A stretch of 64,000 nt of DNA from Bacteroidia bacterium (GTDB lineage Bacteria; Bacteroidota; Bacteroidia; Flavobacteriales; Flavobacteriaceae). The notes under the pieces were generated by a model that did no database searches, had not been told where the DNA came from, and saw nothing but the letters and a program-made list of their open reading frames with translations. Below are positions 8,018-16,808 of the stretch, piece by piece. Within the stretch, counting starts at the first letter, position 1. Each line of letters opens with the position of its first letter. The translations under genes and the position numbers were made by a program. The stretch is taken from positions 124,001 to 188,000 of the forward strand of contig JAUIBW010000006.1 in the NCBI GenBank assembly GCA_030427585.1. Reading direction: 5' to 3'.

Positions 8018-11000
8018 ATGAAAAAAAACATCATGTTAATGCTGTTGGTGTATTGCACCATGAGCATTTCTCTTTTTGCGCAAAAAAGTAATAAAGAGCT
8101 CGCCAATGAATACCTGAACCTAAAAGGTGAAGTAATTTTTAGCTTCACAATCAACAACAAAGCAGAATTAAAGACTATTACCAAAGAATTAGCTATTGTT
8201 CATTTTGATGAAAATACCAATAGTGTTAAGGTAATGGCTAATAAAAGCCAGTTTTCTTCTTTCTTACAAAAGAATGTTCCTTTTACCCTCACTTCAGAAG
8301 ATAATATTGTAGGGTATAGAACCATGACTTCTGATCTAGCGATAAAAGCAGCTACGTTTCCTCTTACTGCATATCCAACATATGCAGATTATGTAACAAT
8401 GATGAATGATTTTGCTACTAATAATCCGTCTTTATGTAAGGTAGAAAATATCGGGGCTACAGGAGAAGGGGATAAATCGATATTATTTGTAAAATTATCA
8501 GATAATGTAAACCAAAACGAGCAGGAACCTCGGGTAATGTATACATCATCTATGCATGGTGACGAGATTGCTGGATATCCTATGATGCTTAATCTTATTG
8601 ACTATTTATTAGGAGCTTATAACAATACAAGTCACCCAAAACATGCCGAGATCAAAAATCTTTTAGATAATAATGAAGTATGGATTAATCCACTGGCAAA
8701 TCCTGATGGTACCTATCGCAATAGTGCTAATAATACATCTGTAGCTAATGCTACCCGAGGAAATGCTAATAATGTAGATTTAAATAGAAATTATCCTGAT
8801 CCAGATGATGGGGCACATCCCGATGGTAACAGTTATCAGACAGAGACTATTGCTTTTATGAATTTTGCAGATACCAAACATTTTGTATTGTCTGCTAATT
8901 TTCATGGAGGAATAGAGTTAATTAATTATCCGTGGGATACCTATGCAGGAGCACATCCTGATGAGGATTACTTCATTTATGTATCTAAAGAATACAGAGA
9001 TCACTGTCAGGCTAATAGTCCTGCTGGATATTTTACCGGACAAAATAATGGGATTACAAATGGGTATGCTTGGTATGAGGTACAAGGAGGGAGACAGGAT
9101 TACCAAATATATAATCATAAAGGAAGAGAAGTAACTGTTGAACTGTCAAATAATAAAACCCCTCCGGCTAATCAATTGGTAAATTATTGGAACTATAACA
9201 GAGAAGCTCTTCTGGCATTTTTGAAACAAGTAAATTATGGTATTCGCGGAGTAGTAACCGATGCATCAACCAACCAGCCAATACAAGCAAAAGTAACTGT
9301 TGTAGGTCGTGAGAGTTATGATTCCTGGGTACCCACAGAATTACCTGAAGGAGATTATTACAGACCAATAAAAGCAGGAACTTATAATATTTTGTACGAA
9401 GCAGAATGTTATGAATCACTTACTTTAACTGGGGTAACAGTAGCAGACTATGTTGCAGTGGTTAAAAATGTTCAGTTAACACCAATAGGTGGAACAGCAC
9501 CAACAGGATTAGCAGCATCAAATATACAACCTACAACAGCAACATTGAACTGGAATGCAAATTCTGGAGCTACATATGATGCAAGGTATCGTGCAACAGG
9601 AAGTTCGAATTGGACTACTTTATCATCAAATACTAATACAATTAATATAACCGGGTTAACCGCTTCAACTCAATATGAAGCTCAGGTAAGAAGTAATTGT
9701 GCAGGAGGGGCAAGCTCTCCTTATAGTGCTTTAATAAACTTTACAACTACAGATACTCAAGCTTGTACGGGGATAAATAGTTTTCCTTATACAGAAAGTT
9801 TTGAGACCGATTTAGGGCTTTGGACGAATGCTACAGGAGATGATATTGATTGGACACGAGATTCTGGAGGAACCTCTTCATCTTCTACAGGACCTTCGTC
9901 TGCTCAAGACGGTACTTTTTATTTATATACCGAGGCATCTACAAATGTTACACCACCGGGAAGTCCAAATAAGACAGCACTTCTTAATAGCCCCTGTATT
10001 GATTTGGCAATTCTTTCTGGGATTTCTTTAGAATTTGGATATCATATGTATGGATCAAATATGGGAAGTATGGAAGTCTTAGTGAGTACCGATGATGGAG
10101 CTAATTATACTTCATTATGGACAAAGAGTGGAGGCCTGGGTAATAGTTGGAACCAAGCAACAATCGATCTTACTGCATATGCGGGATCGGTCATAAAACT
10201 ACAATTTAAAGGTACTACAGGATCAAGTTTTAGAAGTGATATGGCAATAGATAATATTAGTATAAAATCTTCTGCACCAGATACAGAAGCTCCTTCTGTA
10301 CCAACAGGACTCACAACATCGTCGGTTACTTCGACTACTATTGGATTATCCTGGAATGCTTCGACAGATAATATAGGAGTATCAGGATATGAAGTATACC
10401 AGGGGACTACTTTGGTTACTACCGCAACAGGCACAAGTTATACTGTTACTGGGTTAACTCCTAATACCAGCTATACTTTTTCTGTAAAGGCTAAAGATGC
10501 GGCAGGAAATACTTCTTCATCTAGTAATACAGCTAGTGCTACCACATCAGACACCTCAATTACGTATTGTACTTCTAAAGGAAATAATGTAAGCTATGAA
10601 TATATCGATTATGTAGAGTTAGGTGGTATTACAAATACAACAGCTGCAAATGGAGGATATGGAGATTTTACCAATTTAATTGCGAATATCGGAACAGGAA
10701 CAAATACAATTGTAGTAAGTGCAGGTTTTGCAAATACGGCGTATAGAGAATATTGGAGTATATGGATTGATTATAACCAAGATGGTACTTTTGATGCCGC
10801 TGAACAGATTGTATCAAATTTATCCAATAGTAGTGCTAATCAATCTTTTAACTTTGATGTTCCTACTACAGCTGTGGCAGGTAATACAAGAATGCGTGTG
10901 TCTATGAAATACAGTACAGCATCTGGACCATGTGATACCTTTACCTACGGAGAAGTAGAAGATTATACGGTAAATATCAGTACATCTTTACTTTCTAAGG

Positions 11001-11251
11001 GAAATGCACCTTCTTTGGTAAATGATTTGGTATTGTATCCAAATCCGATAAGAGACGGAGTGTTATTTATAAAAAATGTAAATCAAAAAAATGTATCCTT
11101 TAGAATCGTTAACTATATGGGACAAACGGTAATGCAAAATCAATTATCTAATGATAAAATCAATGTAGCACGTTTATCTAATGGAATGTACTTTTTAGAG
11201 GTCAATACGGGTAACAAAACGATTACCAAAAAGTTTATTATAACAAAGTGA
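8018..11251 (+). CDS. Secreted M14 zinc carboxypeptidase with FN3, MAM-like, GEVED and T9SS sorting domains
   Basis: 1077-residue exported peptidase. Signal peptide ends LFAQ. The M14 domain spans about 110-385: zinc ligands H180 and E183 in SSMHGDEIAG, substrate-binding NRNYP near 255, third His in NFHGG near 295, and catalytic Glu in TVELSNN near 374. It is followed by a carboxypeptidase-regulatory-like segment, FN3 (about 496-577), a MAM/jelly-roll-like region (585-750), FN3 (757-845), a GEVED domain (847-985) and a type IX secretion C-terminal sorting domain from about 1003 (LVLYPNPI ... GMYFLEV ... KKFIITK). It is probably released or anchored on the cell surface to degrade proteins. Single gene with its own terminator. 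Confidence 0.94.
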   Translation: MKKNIMLMLLVYCTMSISLFAQKSNKELANEYLNLKGEVIFSFTINNKAELKTITKELAIVHFDENTNSVKVMANKSQFSSFLQKNVPFTLTSEDNIVGYRTMTSDLAIKAATFPLTAYPTYADYVTMMNDFATNNPSLCKVENIGATGEGDKSILFVKLSDNVNQNEQEPRVMYTSSMHGDEIAGYPMMLNLIDYLLGAYNNTSHPKHAEIKNLLDNNEVWINPLANPDGTYRNSANNTSVANATRGNANNVDLNRNYPDPDDGAHPDGNSYQTETIAFMNFADTKHFVLSANFHGGIELINYPWDTYAGAHPDEDYFIYVSKEYRDHCQANSPAGYFTGQNNGITNGYAWYEVQGGRQDYQIYNHKGREVTVELSNNKTPPANQLVNYWNYNREALLAFLKQVNYGIRGVVTDASTNQPIQAKVTVVGRESYDSWVPTELPEGDYYRPIKAGTYNILYEAECYESLTLTGVTVADYVAVVKNVQLTPIGGTAPTGLAASNIQPTTATLNWNANSGATYDARYRATGSSNWTTLSSNTNTINITGLTASTQYEAQVRSNCAGGASSPYSALINFTTTDTQACTGINSFPYTESFETDLGLWTNATGDDIDWTRDSGGTSSSSTGPSSAQDGTFYLYTEASTNVTPPGSPNKTALLNSPCIDLAILSGISLEFGYHMYGSNMGSMEVLVSTDDGANYTSLWTKSGGLGNSWNQATIDLTAYAGSVIKLQFKGTTGSSFRSDMAIDNISIKSSAPDTEAPSVPTGLTTSSVTSTTIGLSWNASTDNIGVSGYEVYQGTTLVTTATGTSYTVTGLTPNTSYTFSVKAKDAAGNTSSSSNTASATTSDTSITYCTSKGNNVSYEYIDYVELGGITNTTAANGGYGDFTNLIANIGTGTNTIVVSAGFANTAYREYWSIWIDYNQDGTFDAAEQIVSNLSNSSANQSFNFDVPTTAVAGNTRMRVSMKYSTASGPCDTFTYGEVEDYTVNISTSLLSKGNAPSLVNDLVLYPNPIRDGVLFIKNVNQKNVSFRIVNYMGQTVMQNQLSNDKINVARLSNGMYFLEVNTGNKTITKKFIITK

Positions 11252-11268
11252 TTTTTTATCTACATAAT

Positions 11269-11306
11269 AAAAGCTTCCGGAGAATTATATTTCCGGAAGC
11301 TTTTTT
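11269..11306. terminator. Strong bidirectional intrinsic terminator
   Basis: A perfect stem AAAGCTTCCGGA/TCCGGAAGCTTT with a short AT-rich loop, followed by a T-run on the plus strand and preceded by A residues that serve the minus strand. It lies between the convergent M14 peptidase and ABC permease genes. Confidence 0.92.
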
Positions 11307-11326
11307 GATTGAAATATGGATTGTAT

Positions 11327-12877
11327 TTAGATTCTTTTTAACTCAATATTTCTAATACTATAGCTAATGGTTAGCAATATCACTACCAGAATAACAATAC
11401 CGCCGAGATAGCTATATTGGTGATGTAAGCCCCCAAAATAATCTGTAAATGGTATTGCATTAATATTGGCATAAGTGATCATAAAGAATAAGATTTCAAA
11501 TAATTTCTTGCCTTTGGTCAAAATCCCAGTTAGAACAGCAAGTGAAACGATAAAAATTCCACCTAGTATAATAGAAATAATATGCATAAAATCAAGCTGT
11601 ATCATATACCTTAATAATAGAGGCAAAGCAAGTAAGAGAGCCAATAGGATTCCAGATAATATTTGAGAAAGCAAAAGCCTTTTAAGTGGTTGATATGAAG
11701 CAAAAGTAAAGAAGTGTGTGCTAAATATTCGCTCTTTGGTTACCAAAGAAGACCATCTGCTTACTTGCAAAAACCATAGTATGGGCAATATCATTTGATG
11801 GGCAATAGGTAGAGGAGCAAAACATAACCCTAACATACCTGCAATGTTTAATATCCATAACCATTTATATCCACTTCGTACCAGTAAAATAAATTCGGTT
11901 TTTATAAGAGGAAATATTTTAAATGAGAGAGCAACTTTTGGAAGTATAGAAATATCGATATCATTATCAATTTTGGTTTGTAAGAGTGTTTTCCTATTTT
12001 TTAATTGAAAAGGTTCTTTAACTCTAAATCTATGAAAAAACAATGAGGCAAGGCCAAGTAAAAGAATTCCGAAAATGACCCATCCCATACGACTTAAAAT
12101 ATAACCTATAGGAAAATCTACTCCACTAAAAAGAAAATGATTAGCTTCAGATACATTTCCTAATACGAATCCAATGTTTAACTGGCCTAAATCTTCTTTA
12201 CCTATAGTATTTTTTACAGTTTCTTCCATTTGAAATGTAATGATCTTAGTGCCAAATACATCTAAATAAAAATTCTTTGATGTATCGGTATGGTCATAAA
12301 TGGCCAGTATCGAAAAAAGAAAGAAAAAGAGAACATTCTGAAGTATAGATTTTTGAATGAAAAATACTTCAAATAGTACAGCCAATACCGAAATGAAGAA
12401 TAATGATGGAATGGCAATGAGACTGTATGGGGTAATAAATTGAAGTATTTCAAAAGAAAACCTTTCATTGTATAAGAAGAACAATATTATGCTCATTAGA
12501 AATATAATAAATGCTATAGTGCATAAAACCAGAAAGTTACTAATTGTTTTAGATAATAGATATCCAAAATTTGAAACTCTTGTAGTGGCTATGATCTGAC
12601 CGACTTTACTATTAATATCATTTTTAATTGTACCGTTAACCAGATAAAAACCACTTAAAGAAAGAAAAATACTGGTCATGATTGCTGTTACATAACCTAT
12701 CCAGGGGGAATTATAAAAACCTAGGTAATCTCCAATTCGAATAGTTGAATAGGTTGCACCCGGAGCAGGGATAAATGAATACGCTACAGCAAGACTAATG
12801 CATAGAGTGATTAAAAAAGCGTAGCTACGGGTACGTTGTAAATAATCTGATTTTATTATCGTTATAAAATTTTTCAT
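11327..12877 (-). CDS. ABC-2 type transporter permease (module 1)
   Basis: 516-residue integral membrane protein with about twelve hydrophobic segments arranged in two halves, separated by a soluble stretch near residues 200-300. The N-terminus (MKNFITIIKSDYLQRTRSYA) is typical of ABC-2 permeases. It starts 12 bp after the ATPase stop, so the two form one transporter. In contrast to the permeases of modules 2 and 3 it has no C-terminal peptidase domain. The substrate is unknown. The divergent kinase/LytTR pair at 14103-15794 is the probable regulator. Confidence 0.85.
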   Translation of the reverse strand: MKNFITIIKSDYLQRTRSYAFLITLCISLAVAYSFIPAPGATYSTIRIGDYLGFYNSPWIGYVTAIMTSIFLSLSGFYLVNGTIKNDINSKVGQIIATTRVSNFGYLLSKTISNFLVLCTIAFIIFLMSIILFFLYNERFSFEILQFITPYSLIAIPSLFFISVLAVLFEVFFIQKSILQNVLFFFLFSILAIYDHTDTSKNFYLDVFGTKIITFQMEETVKNTIGKEDLGQLNIGFVLGNVSEANHFLFSGVDFPIGYILSRMGWVIFGILLLGLASLFFHRFRVKEPFQLKNRKTLLQTKIDNDIDISILPKVALSFKIFPLIKTEFILLVRSGYKWLWILNIAGMLGLCFAPLPIAHQMILPILWFLQVSRWSSLVTKERIFSTHFFTFASYQPLKRLLLSQILSGILLALLLALPLLLRYMIQLDFMHIISIILGGIFIVSLAVLTGILTKGKKLFEILFFMITYANINAIPFTDYFGGLHHQYSYLGGIVILVVILLTISYSIRNIELKRI

Positions 12878-12889
12878 AAGTGGATTGTA

Positions 12890-13750
12890 TTATTTTTTAG
12901 TAGTATACAGATAGGCATCCTCTAAGGTTGCTTCACATGGTATTGATGATTCTATTACTGTGTCTGAGATGTATCGTACAGTAACTGTTTCTTTTTTTCG
13001 AATAGTATTTAGAACAATACGTTGTTTTATAAAATTGAGAGCATTTTCTTTATTCACTGTGATTTCAAATACTTTGTTTTTTACAGTATCTATAATAGTT
13101 TTTTGATTTCCCTGACATAATAACTGACCTTCTTTCATTATAGCTACCTGATCGGCTATGGTATCAATATCAGAAACAATGTGCGAGGATAAAATAACGA
13201 TACAATCATTGGCTAATTCTGAAATTAAATTTCTAAAACGCACACGTTCTTCAGGGTCCAAACCAACGGTTGGTTCATCAAATAGTAATATTTTAGGATG
13301 ATTAAGTAATGCCTGAGCAATCCCGATACGTTGTTTCATTCCTCCAGAATAATTACCAATAGGCTTTTTGGCTACTTCGGCTAAGTTTAATCCTTCCAGA
13401 AGAAATGTAATTCTTTGTTTTAATTGTGCTCCTCCGATACCTTTTAGTGCAGCCATGTATTCTAAGAATTCATAAGCATTCAAGTTGGGATATACTCCAA
13501 AATCCTGAGGTAGATATCCTAGTTGTTTTCGCATATAATTTGGATCTTTTACAATATTGTTTTTGTTTAATAAAATGCTTCCATTTGAAGGTTTACTAAT
13601 CGTAGCGATCATTTTTAATAGTGTAGATTTTCCTGCTCCATTAGGACCAAGTAACCCTAAAATACCATTCTCGATATTTAAGGTATATTCTTTTAAACCA
13701 TATTTATTGCTGTTATATTTTTTGGATACGTTTTGTATATCTAGTTTCAT
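12890..13750 (-). CDS. ABC transporter ATP-binding protein (module 1)
   Basis: 286-residue ATPase of an ABC-2 exporter. Walker A is GPNGAGKST (35-43), the signature is YSGGMKQR near 134, Walker B is ILLFDEP near 155, followed by a D-loop and the switch His in LSSHIVSD. The C-terminal 80 residues are the variable extension common in this subfamily. It belongs to the same family as the ATPases at 22402 and 48846 but is more distant from those two than they are from each other. Transcribed with the permease behind it. Confidence 0.93.
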   Translation of the reverse strand: MKLDIQNVSKKYNSNKYGLKEYTLNIENGILGLLGPNGAGKSTLLKMIATISKPSNGSILLNKNNIVKDPNYMRKQLGYLPQDFGVYPNLNAYEFLEYMAALKGIGGAQLKQRITFLLEGLNLAEVAKKPIGNYSGGMKQRIGIAQALLNHPKILLFDEPTVGLDPEERVRFRNLISELANDCIVILSSHIVSDIDTIADQVAIMKEGQLLCQGNQKTIIDTVKNKVFEITVNKENALNFIKQRIVLNTIRKKETVTVRYISDTVIESSIPCEATLEDAYLYTTKK

Positions 13751-13798
13751 TTTATTATTGTTTTTAGAGGTTTTGATATATTTTTATAATTCGTCTTT

Positions 13799-13876
13799 TT
13801 AGATTGCAACAAAAGTTTTTATTATGCTAATAATAAATAGTACAATAAGAAGGCATAGGTTTACAATTGATTTCAT
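13799..13876 (-). CDS. Candidate 25-residue membrane peptide
   Basis: A short frame from ATG 13876 encodes MKSIVNLCLLIVLFIISI followed by IKTFVAI: one positively charged residue near the N-terminus and a single hydrophobic helix. It lies 48 bp upstream of the ABC ATPase on the same strand, within a 352-bp intergenic region. It could be a small membrane subunit or a leader peptide; chance cannot be excluded in AT-rich DNA. Confidence 0.3.
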   Translation of the reverse strand: MKSIVNLCLLIVLFIISIIKTFVAI

Positions 13877-13939
13877 GTTGATTGATTTTTTGAATTAACA
13901 CTTCAAAAATGAGGGTAAGTCAATACACTAAAAAGAAAG

Positions 13940-13970
13940 AATGATCAATGTGCCGGATTTAATGATCAAT
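13940..13970. promoter_or_regulatory. Candidate LytTR operator, direct repeats 21 bp apart
   Basis: AATGATCAAT occurs at 13940-13949 and again at 13961-13970, separated by 11 bp, so the centres are two helical turns apart on the same face. LytTR proteins such as AgrA, ComE and AlgR bind direct repeats with this spacing. The intergenic region of module 3 has the same ATCAAT core at the same spacing. Function is inferred. Confidence 0.5.
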
Positions 13971-14075
13971 AGTATAAAAGGTGAGTTTGTTTCTTTCATC
14001 AGTATATTGAAGACGTTTACAATCAAAAGAACTCCTTTGATCATTAATATCTATGTTTTAGAAGCATTTTCTAGT

Positions 14076-14083
14076 ACTTTTGA
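14076..14083 (+). promoter_or_regulatory. Candidate -7 promoter element of the module 1 kinase gene
   Basis: TACTTTTG fits the Bacteroidota -7 consensus TAnnTTTG and lies 19 bp before the ATG at 14103, giving a short leader. No good -33 TTG was found at the usual distance. Confidence 0.35.
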
Positions 14084-14102
14084 GAACATTTAAAGAAAAA
14101 AT

Positions 14103-15080
14103 ATGTCCAAATTAGATCAATGGATAGGTAATCGTTTTGTACAGAATCTTGTAGTATGGCTTTTTACTACGTTAATTTTCGTAATGTCAATTCAGTCAGA
14201 AAACAGGCTTCTTACTGCTATATGGATAACACTATACCTTATTGTTCCTGTGTATATAAACAACCTAAAAATACTACCGCTATTTAACAGGAAAAATAAA
14301 CTTTTGGGAATTGGACTTTTTTGTTTGAATGCTTTTTTGTTTAGTAGTATTGCCGTTTTTTTTATGAGTAAACAGTTTCAGAAATTCGAATGGTCGATGC
14401 TATACAATCTTTTTTCTGTAATGGTATTGGCCTTATTATTTAGCTCAGCGATAAAAATTGCAAAAGATAGTTTTACTCGTAGGCAAGAAATAAAAGATGC
14501 TGAACTAAAATTGTTAAAAGCACAATTAAACCCGCATTTTCTGTTTAATACATTAAATAATTTATACGGTTTATCTGTTGTGAACTCTGATAAACTACCA
14601 GGTTTAATGTTAAAACTTTCAGATTTACTGCGATATAGCTTATATGATACCAAAGAACAATTGGTGCCTTTACAAAAGGAAATTCAATATTTACAAAATT
14701 ATGTGTCTTTAGAACGTATACGTTTAGAAGATAGAACAGAGATAGTATTGAGTACTTCTGGTGAAATGAGTACTTTAAATATCGCTCCAATGCTTTTAAT
14801 TGTGTTTGTAGAAAATGCTTTTAAGCATTTGGGAGTATCTAAAAAAGGAGAGAGTAGAGTAGTGATTACTTCTCAGATAATCGAAGATGAATTATGGTTT
14901 AGTTGTATAAATACCGCTGATTATAAAAGTCATAATGAATCTGATCTCGAAAAAGGTAAAAGTGGTATTGGTTTGCAAAATGTAAAAAAACGATTGACCT
15001 TAATATACCCAGAAAGACATACCTTGAATATTACTAAAAAAGAAGAAGAGTTCGAAGTTCAATTAACTTTAAAATTATAA
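14103..15080 (+). CDS. LytS-type sensor histidine kinase (module 1)
   Basis: 325 residues: four hydrophobic segments in residues 15-118, then a His_kinase domain (PF06580-type) with phospho-acceptor H145 in QLNPHFLFNTLNNLYG and a C-terminal ATP-binding region with FVENAFKH and GIGLQNVKKRL motifs. There is no separate periplasmic sensor domain, so the signal is probably sensed within the membrane. Its stop is immediately followed by the ATG of the LytTR regulator. Divergent from the ABC transporter genes it most likely controls. Confidence 0.92.
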   Translation: MSKLDQWIGNRFVQNLVVWLFTTLIFVMSIQSENRLLTAIWITLYLIVPVYINNLKILPLFNRKNKLLGIGLFCLNAFLFSSIAVFFMSKQFQKFEWSMLYNLFSVMVLALLFSSAIKIAKDSFTRRQEIKDAELKLLKAQLNPHFLFNTLNNLYGLSVVNSDKLPGLMLKLSDLLRYSLYDTKEQLVPLQKEIQYLQNYVSLERIRLEDRTEIVLSTSGEMSTLNIAPMLLIVFVENAFKHLGVSKKGESRVVITSQIIEDELWFSCINTADYKSHNESDLEKGKSGIGLQNVKKRLTLIYPERHTLNITKKEEEFEVQLTLKL

Positions 15081-15794
15081 ATGGAGATTTTAAAATGCAT
15101 TATTGCCGATGATGAGCCTATTGCTCGTCAGATATTAGAAAATTATATTGAGCAAATCCCCAATTTGGAAGTATTAGCATCTTGTAAAGATGCTTTTGAG
15201 GTTATGAAAATTCTTCAAAATGAATCTGCCGATATTCTTTTTTTAGATATTAATATGCCAAAATTATCAGGTTTAAGTTTATTAAAAACAATGCAGAAAC
15301 GACCAGATGTAATTATCACAACTGCATATCCAGAGTACGCTATTGAAGGATTTGAATTGTCGGTAACTGATTATTTATTAAAACCTTTTTCATTAGAGCG
15401 TTTTATCCAGGCAGTTACAAAAATTCAGAAAAAAAATATAACAGATACTACAGTAATGCGCCTTTCAGAAAAAGATGAAACAACGACTTCTATTTTTGTG
15501 AAAAGTGATAAGAAATTAATTAAGGTACTTTTTAAAGATATTCAATACATAGAAGCTTATGGTAACTATATTAAGATCTTTACCGATACTATGATTTTAA
15601 CACCCAATACATTATCAGATTTTTTTGATAAACTTCCTAAAGATGACTTTATAAGAATTCATAAATCTTATGTCATTAATTTTAATGAATTAAAACTAAT
15701 AGAAGGCAACCAGTTAATACTGAATAGTGCTACTACTTTACCTATTGGTAAATCCTATCGAAAACTGGTTTTAGATAAAATAGATGGGGTGTGA
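15081..15794 (+). CDS. LytTR-family response regulator (module 1)
   Basis: 237 residues. Receiver domain with acidic pocket D10/D11 and phospho-acceptor D56 in LFLDINMPKLSG, then a LytTR DNA-binding domain from about 130 (YIEAYGNYIKIFT ... FIRIHKSYVINF ... LPIGKSYRK). It is translationally coupled to the kinase (no spacer). LytTR domains bind direct repeats; the pair at 13940-13970 is a candidate target. Confidence 0.94.
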   Translation: MEILKCIIADDEPIARQILENYIEQIPNLEVLASCKDAFEVMKILQNESADILFLDINMPKLSGLSLLKTMQKRPDVIITTAYPEYAIEGFELSVTDYLLKPFSLERFIQAVTKIQKKNITDTTVMRLSEKDETTTSIFVKSDKKLIKVLFKDIQYIEAYGNYIKIFTDTMILTPNTLSDFFDKLPKDDFIRIHKSYVINFNELKLIEGNQLILNSATTLPIGKSYRKLVLDKIDGV

Positions 15795-15915
15795 TTAACA
15801 TGTTAAACTAAAAAAATAAACCTTCATGATTATTTTAATGGTATTATTTTTGTTTCTATACAATTTATGAATTCGATCTTTTAGAAAGAAAGATTCTTTT
15901 TTAGTGATACACATT

Positions 15916-16704
15916 ATGATTGCATTAAGAAGTAAGGAATTTTTGGGAAAAACAACAGAACATTTTTCTTTTGGAAATTATGATATTTCTATGGTGAAAT
16001 ACCATAAACCAGTTTCAGAAGATTGGCATTCTCATGAAAAATACCATCTTTCTTTGGTTTTGCAAGGCGGTAATTTAGAATCTCGAAAAGGAAAAGATAT
16101 TCAAATTTTTCCGGGAAGTATTGTGTTGTACGATAAGCTAGAGGTGCATCGTAATAGGCATACTGCATTTCCGTCAGAGAATTTAAATGTAGAAATAGAT
16201 AATTCTTTTTTTATAAAAAATGAACTATCAACTTCAGATTTTAGGACTTCGATTCTTAAAAATACTACAGTTCAGTTTCAACTATTAAAAATATATAAGG
16301 AATTAAAGATTGATGATATATCTTCTTCAGATTCGATTCATTCATCGTTACTCACCTTTTTTTCTGGACATCATAAGATGACCGATTATAAACCTATATG
16401 GGTTGATACTATTCGAGAGTTATTATGCGATCGATGGGATGAATTTATTACCTTAAAGGAGTTATCAGAAAAAGTACAGATACATCCGGTTACAATTTCC
16501 AGATACTTTTCAAAATATTTTAATTGTACACTAGGAGAGTATATGCGTAGGATTAAAATAGAAAAAGCAATTTTATTTTTAAAACATACGAACAAACCTC
16601 TCACCGAAATTACATTTCTTTGTGGTTTTTCTGACCAAAGTCACTTTTCTAAAACTTTTAAACTTTGTACTGGATTTAAACCCAATGAGTTTAGACGAAT
16701 ATAG
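15916..16704 (+). CDS. AraC-family transcriptional regulator with cupin-like N-terminus
   Basis: 262 residues from ATG 15916; an in-frame GTG at 15904 is less likely. The N-terminal half has a cupin-type ligand-binding fold (DWHSHEKYHLSLVLQGG and a proline/glycine turn FPGSIVLYD), and the C-terminal hundred residues are the double-HTH AraC domain (ITLKELSEKVQIHPVTISRY, then LTEITFLCGFSDQSHFSKTF). The gene stands alone between module 1 and an exported S41 peptidase 104 bp downstream, which is a possible target. The ligand is unknown. Confidence 0.9.
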   Translation: MIALRSKEFLGKTTEHFSFGNYDISMVKYHKPVSEDWHSHEKYHLSLVLQGGNLESRKGKDIQIFPGSIVLYDKLEVHRNRHTAFPSENLNVEIDNSFFIKNELSTSDFRTSILKNTTVQFQLLKIYKELKIDDISSSDSIHSSLLTFFSGHHKMTDYKPIWVDTIRELLCDRWDEFITLKELSEKVQIHPVTISRYFSKYFNCTLGEYMRRIKIEKAILFLKHTNKPLTEITFLCGFSDQSHFSKTFKLCTGFKPNEFRRI

Positions 16705-16808
16705 AGAAATACACTCTAGAGGTTAATTTCATTCTATTTTTCATAGATTTTTCTTTATTAATTTACACTTTGTAAAAATCACTTGCAATAATTAATAATT
16801 CAACTTTC

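Larger units (their letters stand above)
13751..14102. other. Divergent control region of ABC/LytTR module 1
   Basis: 352 bp between the ABC ATPase and the histidine kinase. It holds the possible 25-residue peptide (13799-13876), two direct repeats of AATGATCAAT 21 bp apart (13940-13970), an inverted related copy TTTGATCATT at 14036-14045, and a TACTTTTG promoter element at 14076. Nothing else was recognised. Confidence 0.6.

Noticed and set aside
13866..13886. Two ATTGAT copies 15 bp apart upstream of the module 1 ATPase
   Set aside because: Spacing does not match helical turns or the other repeats, and one lies across the start of the possible small peptide.
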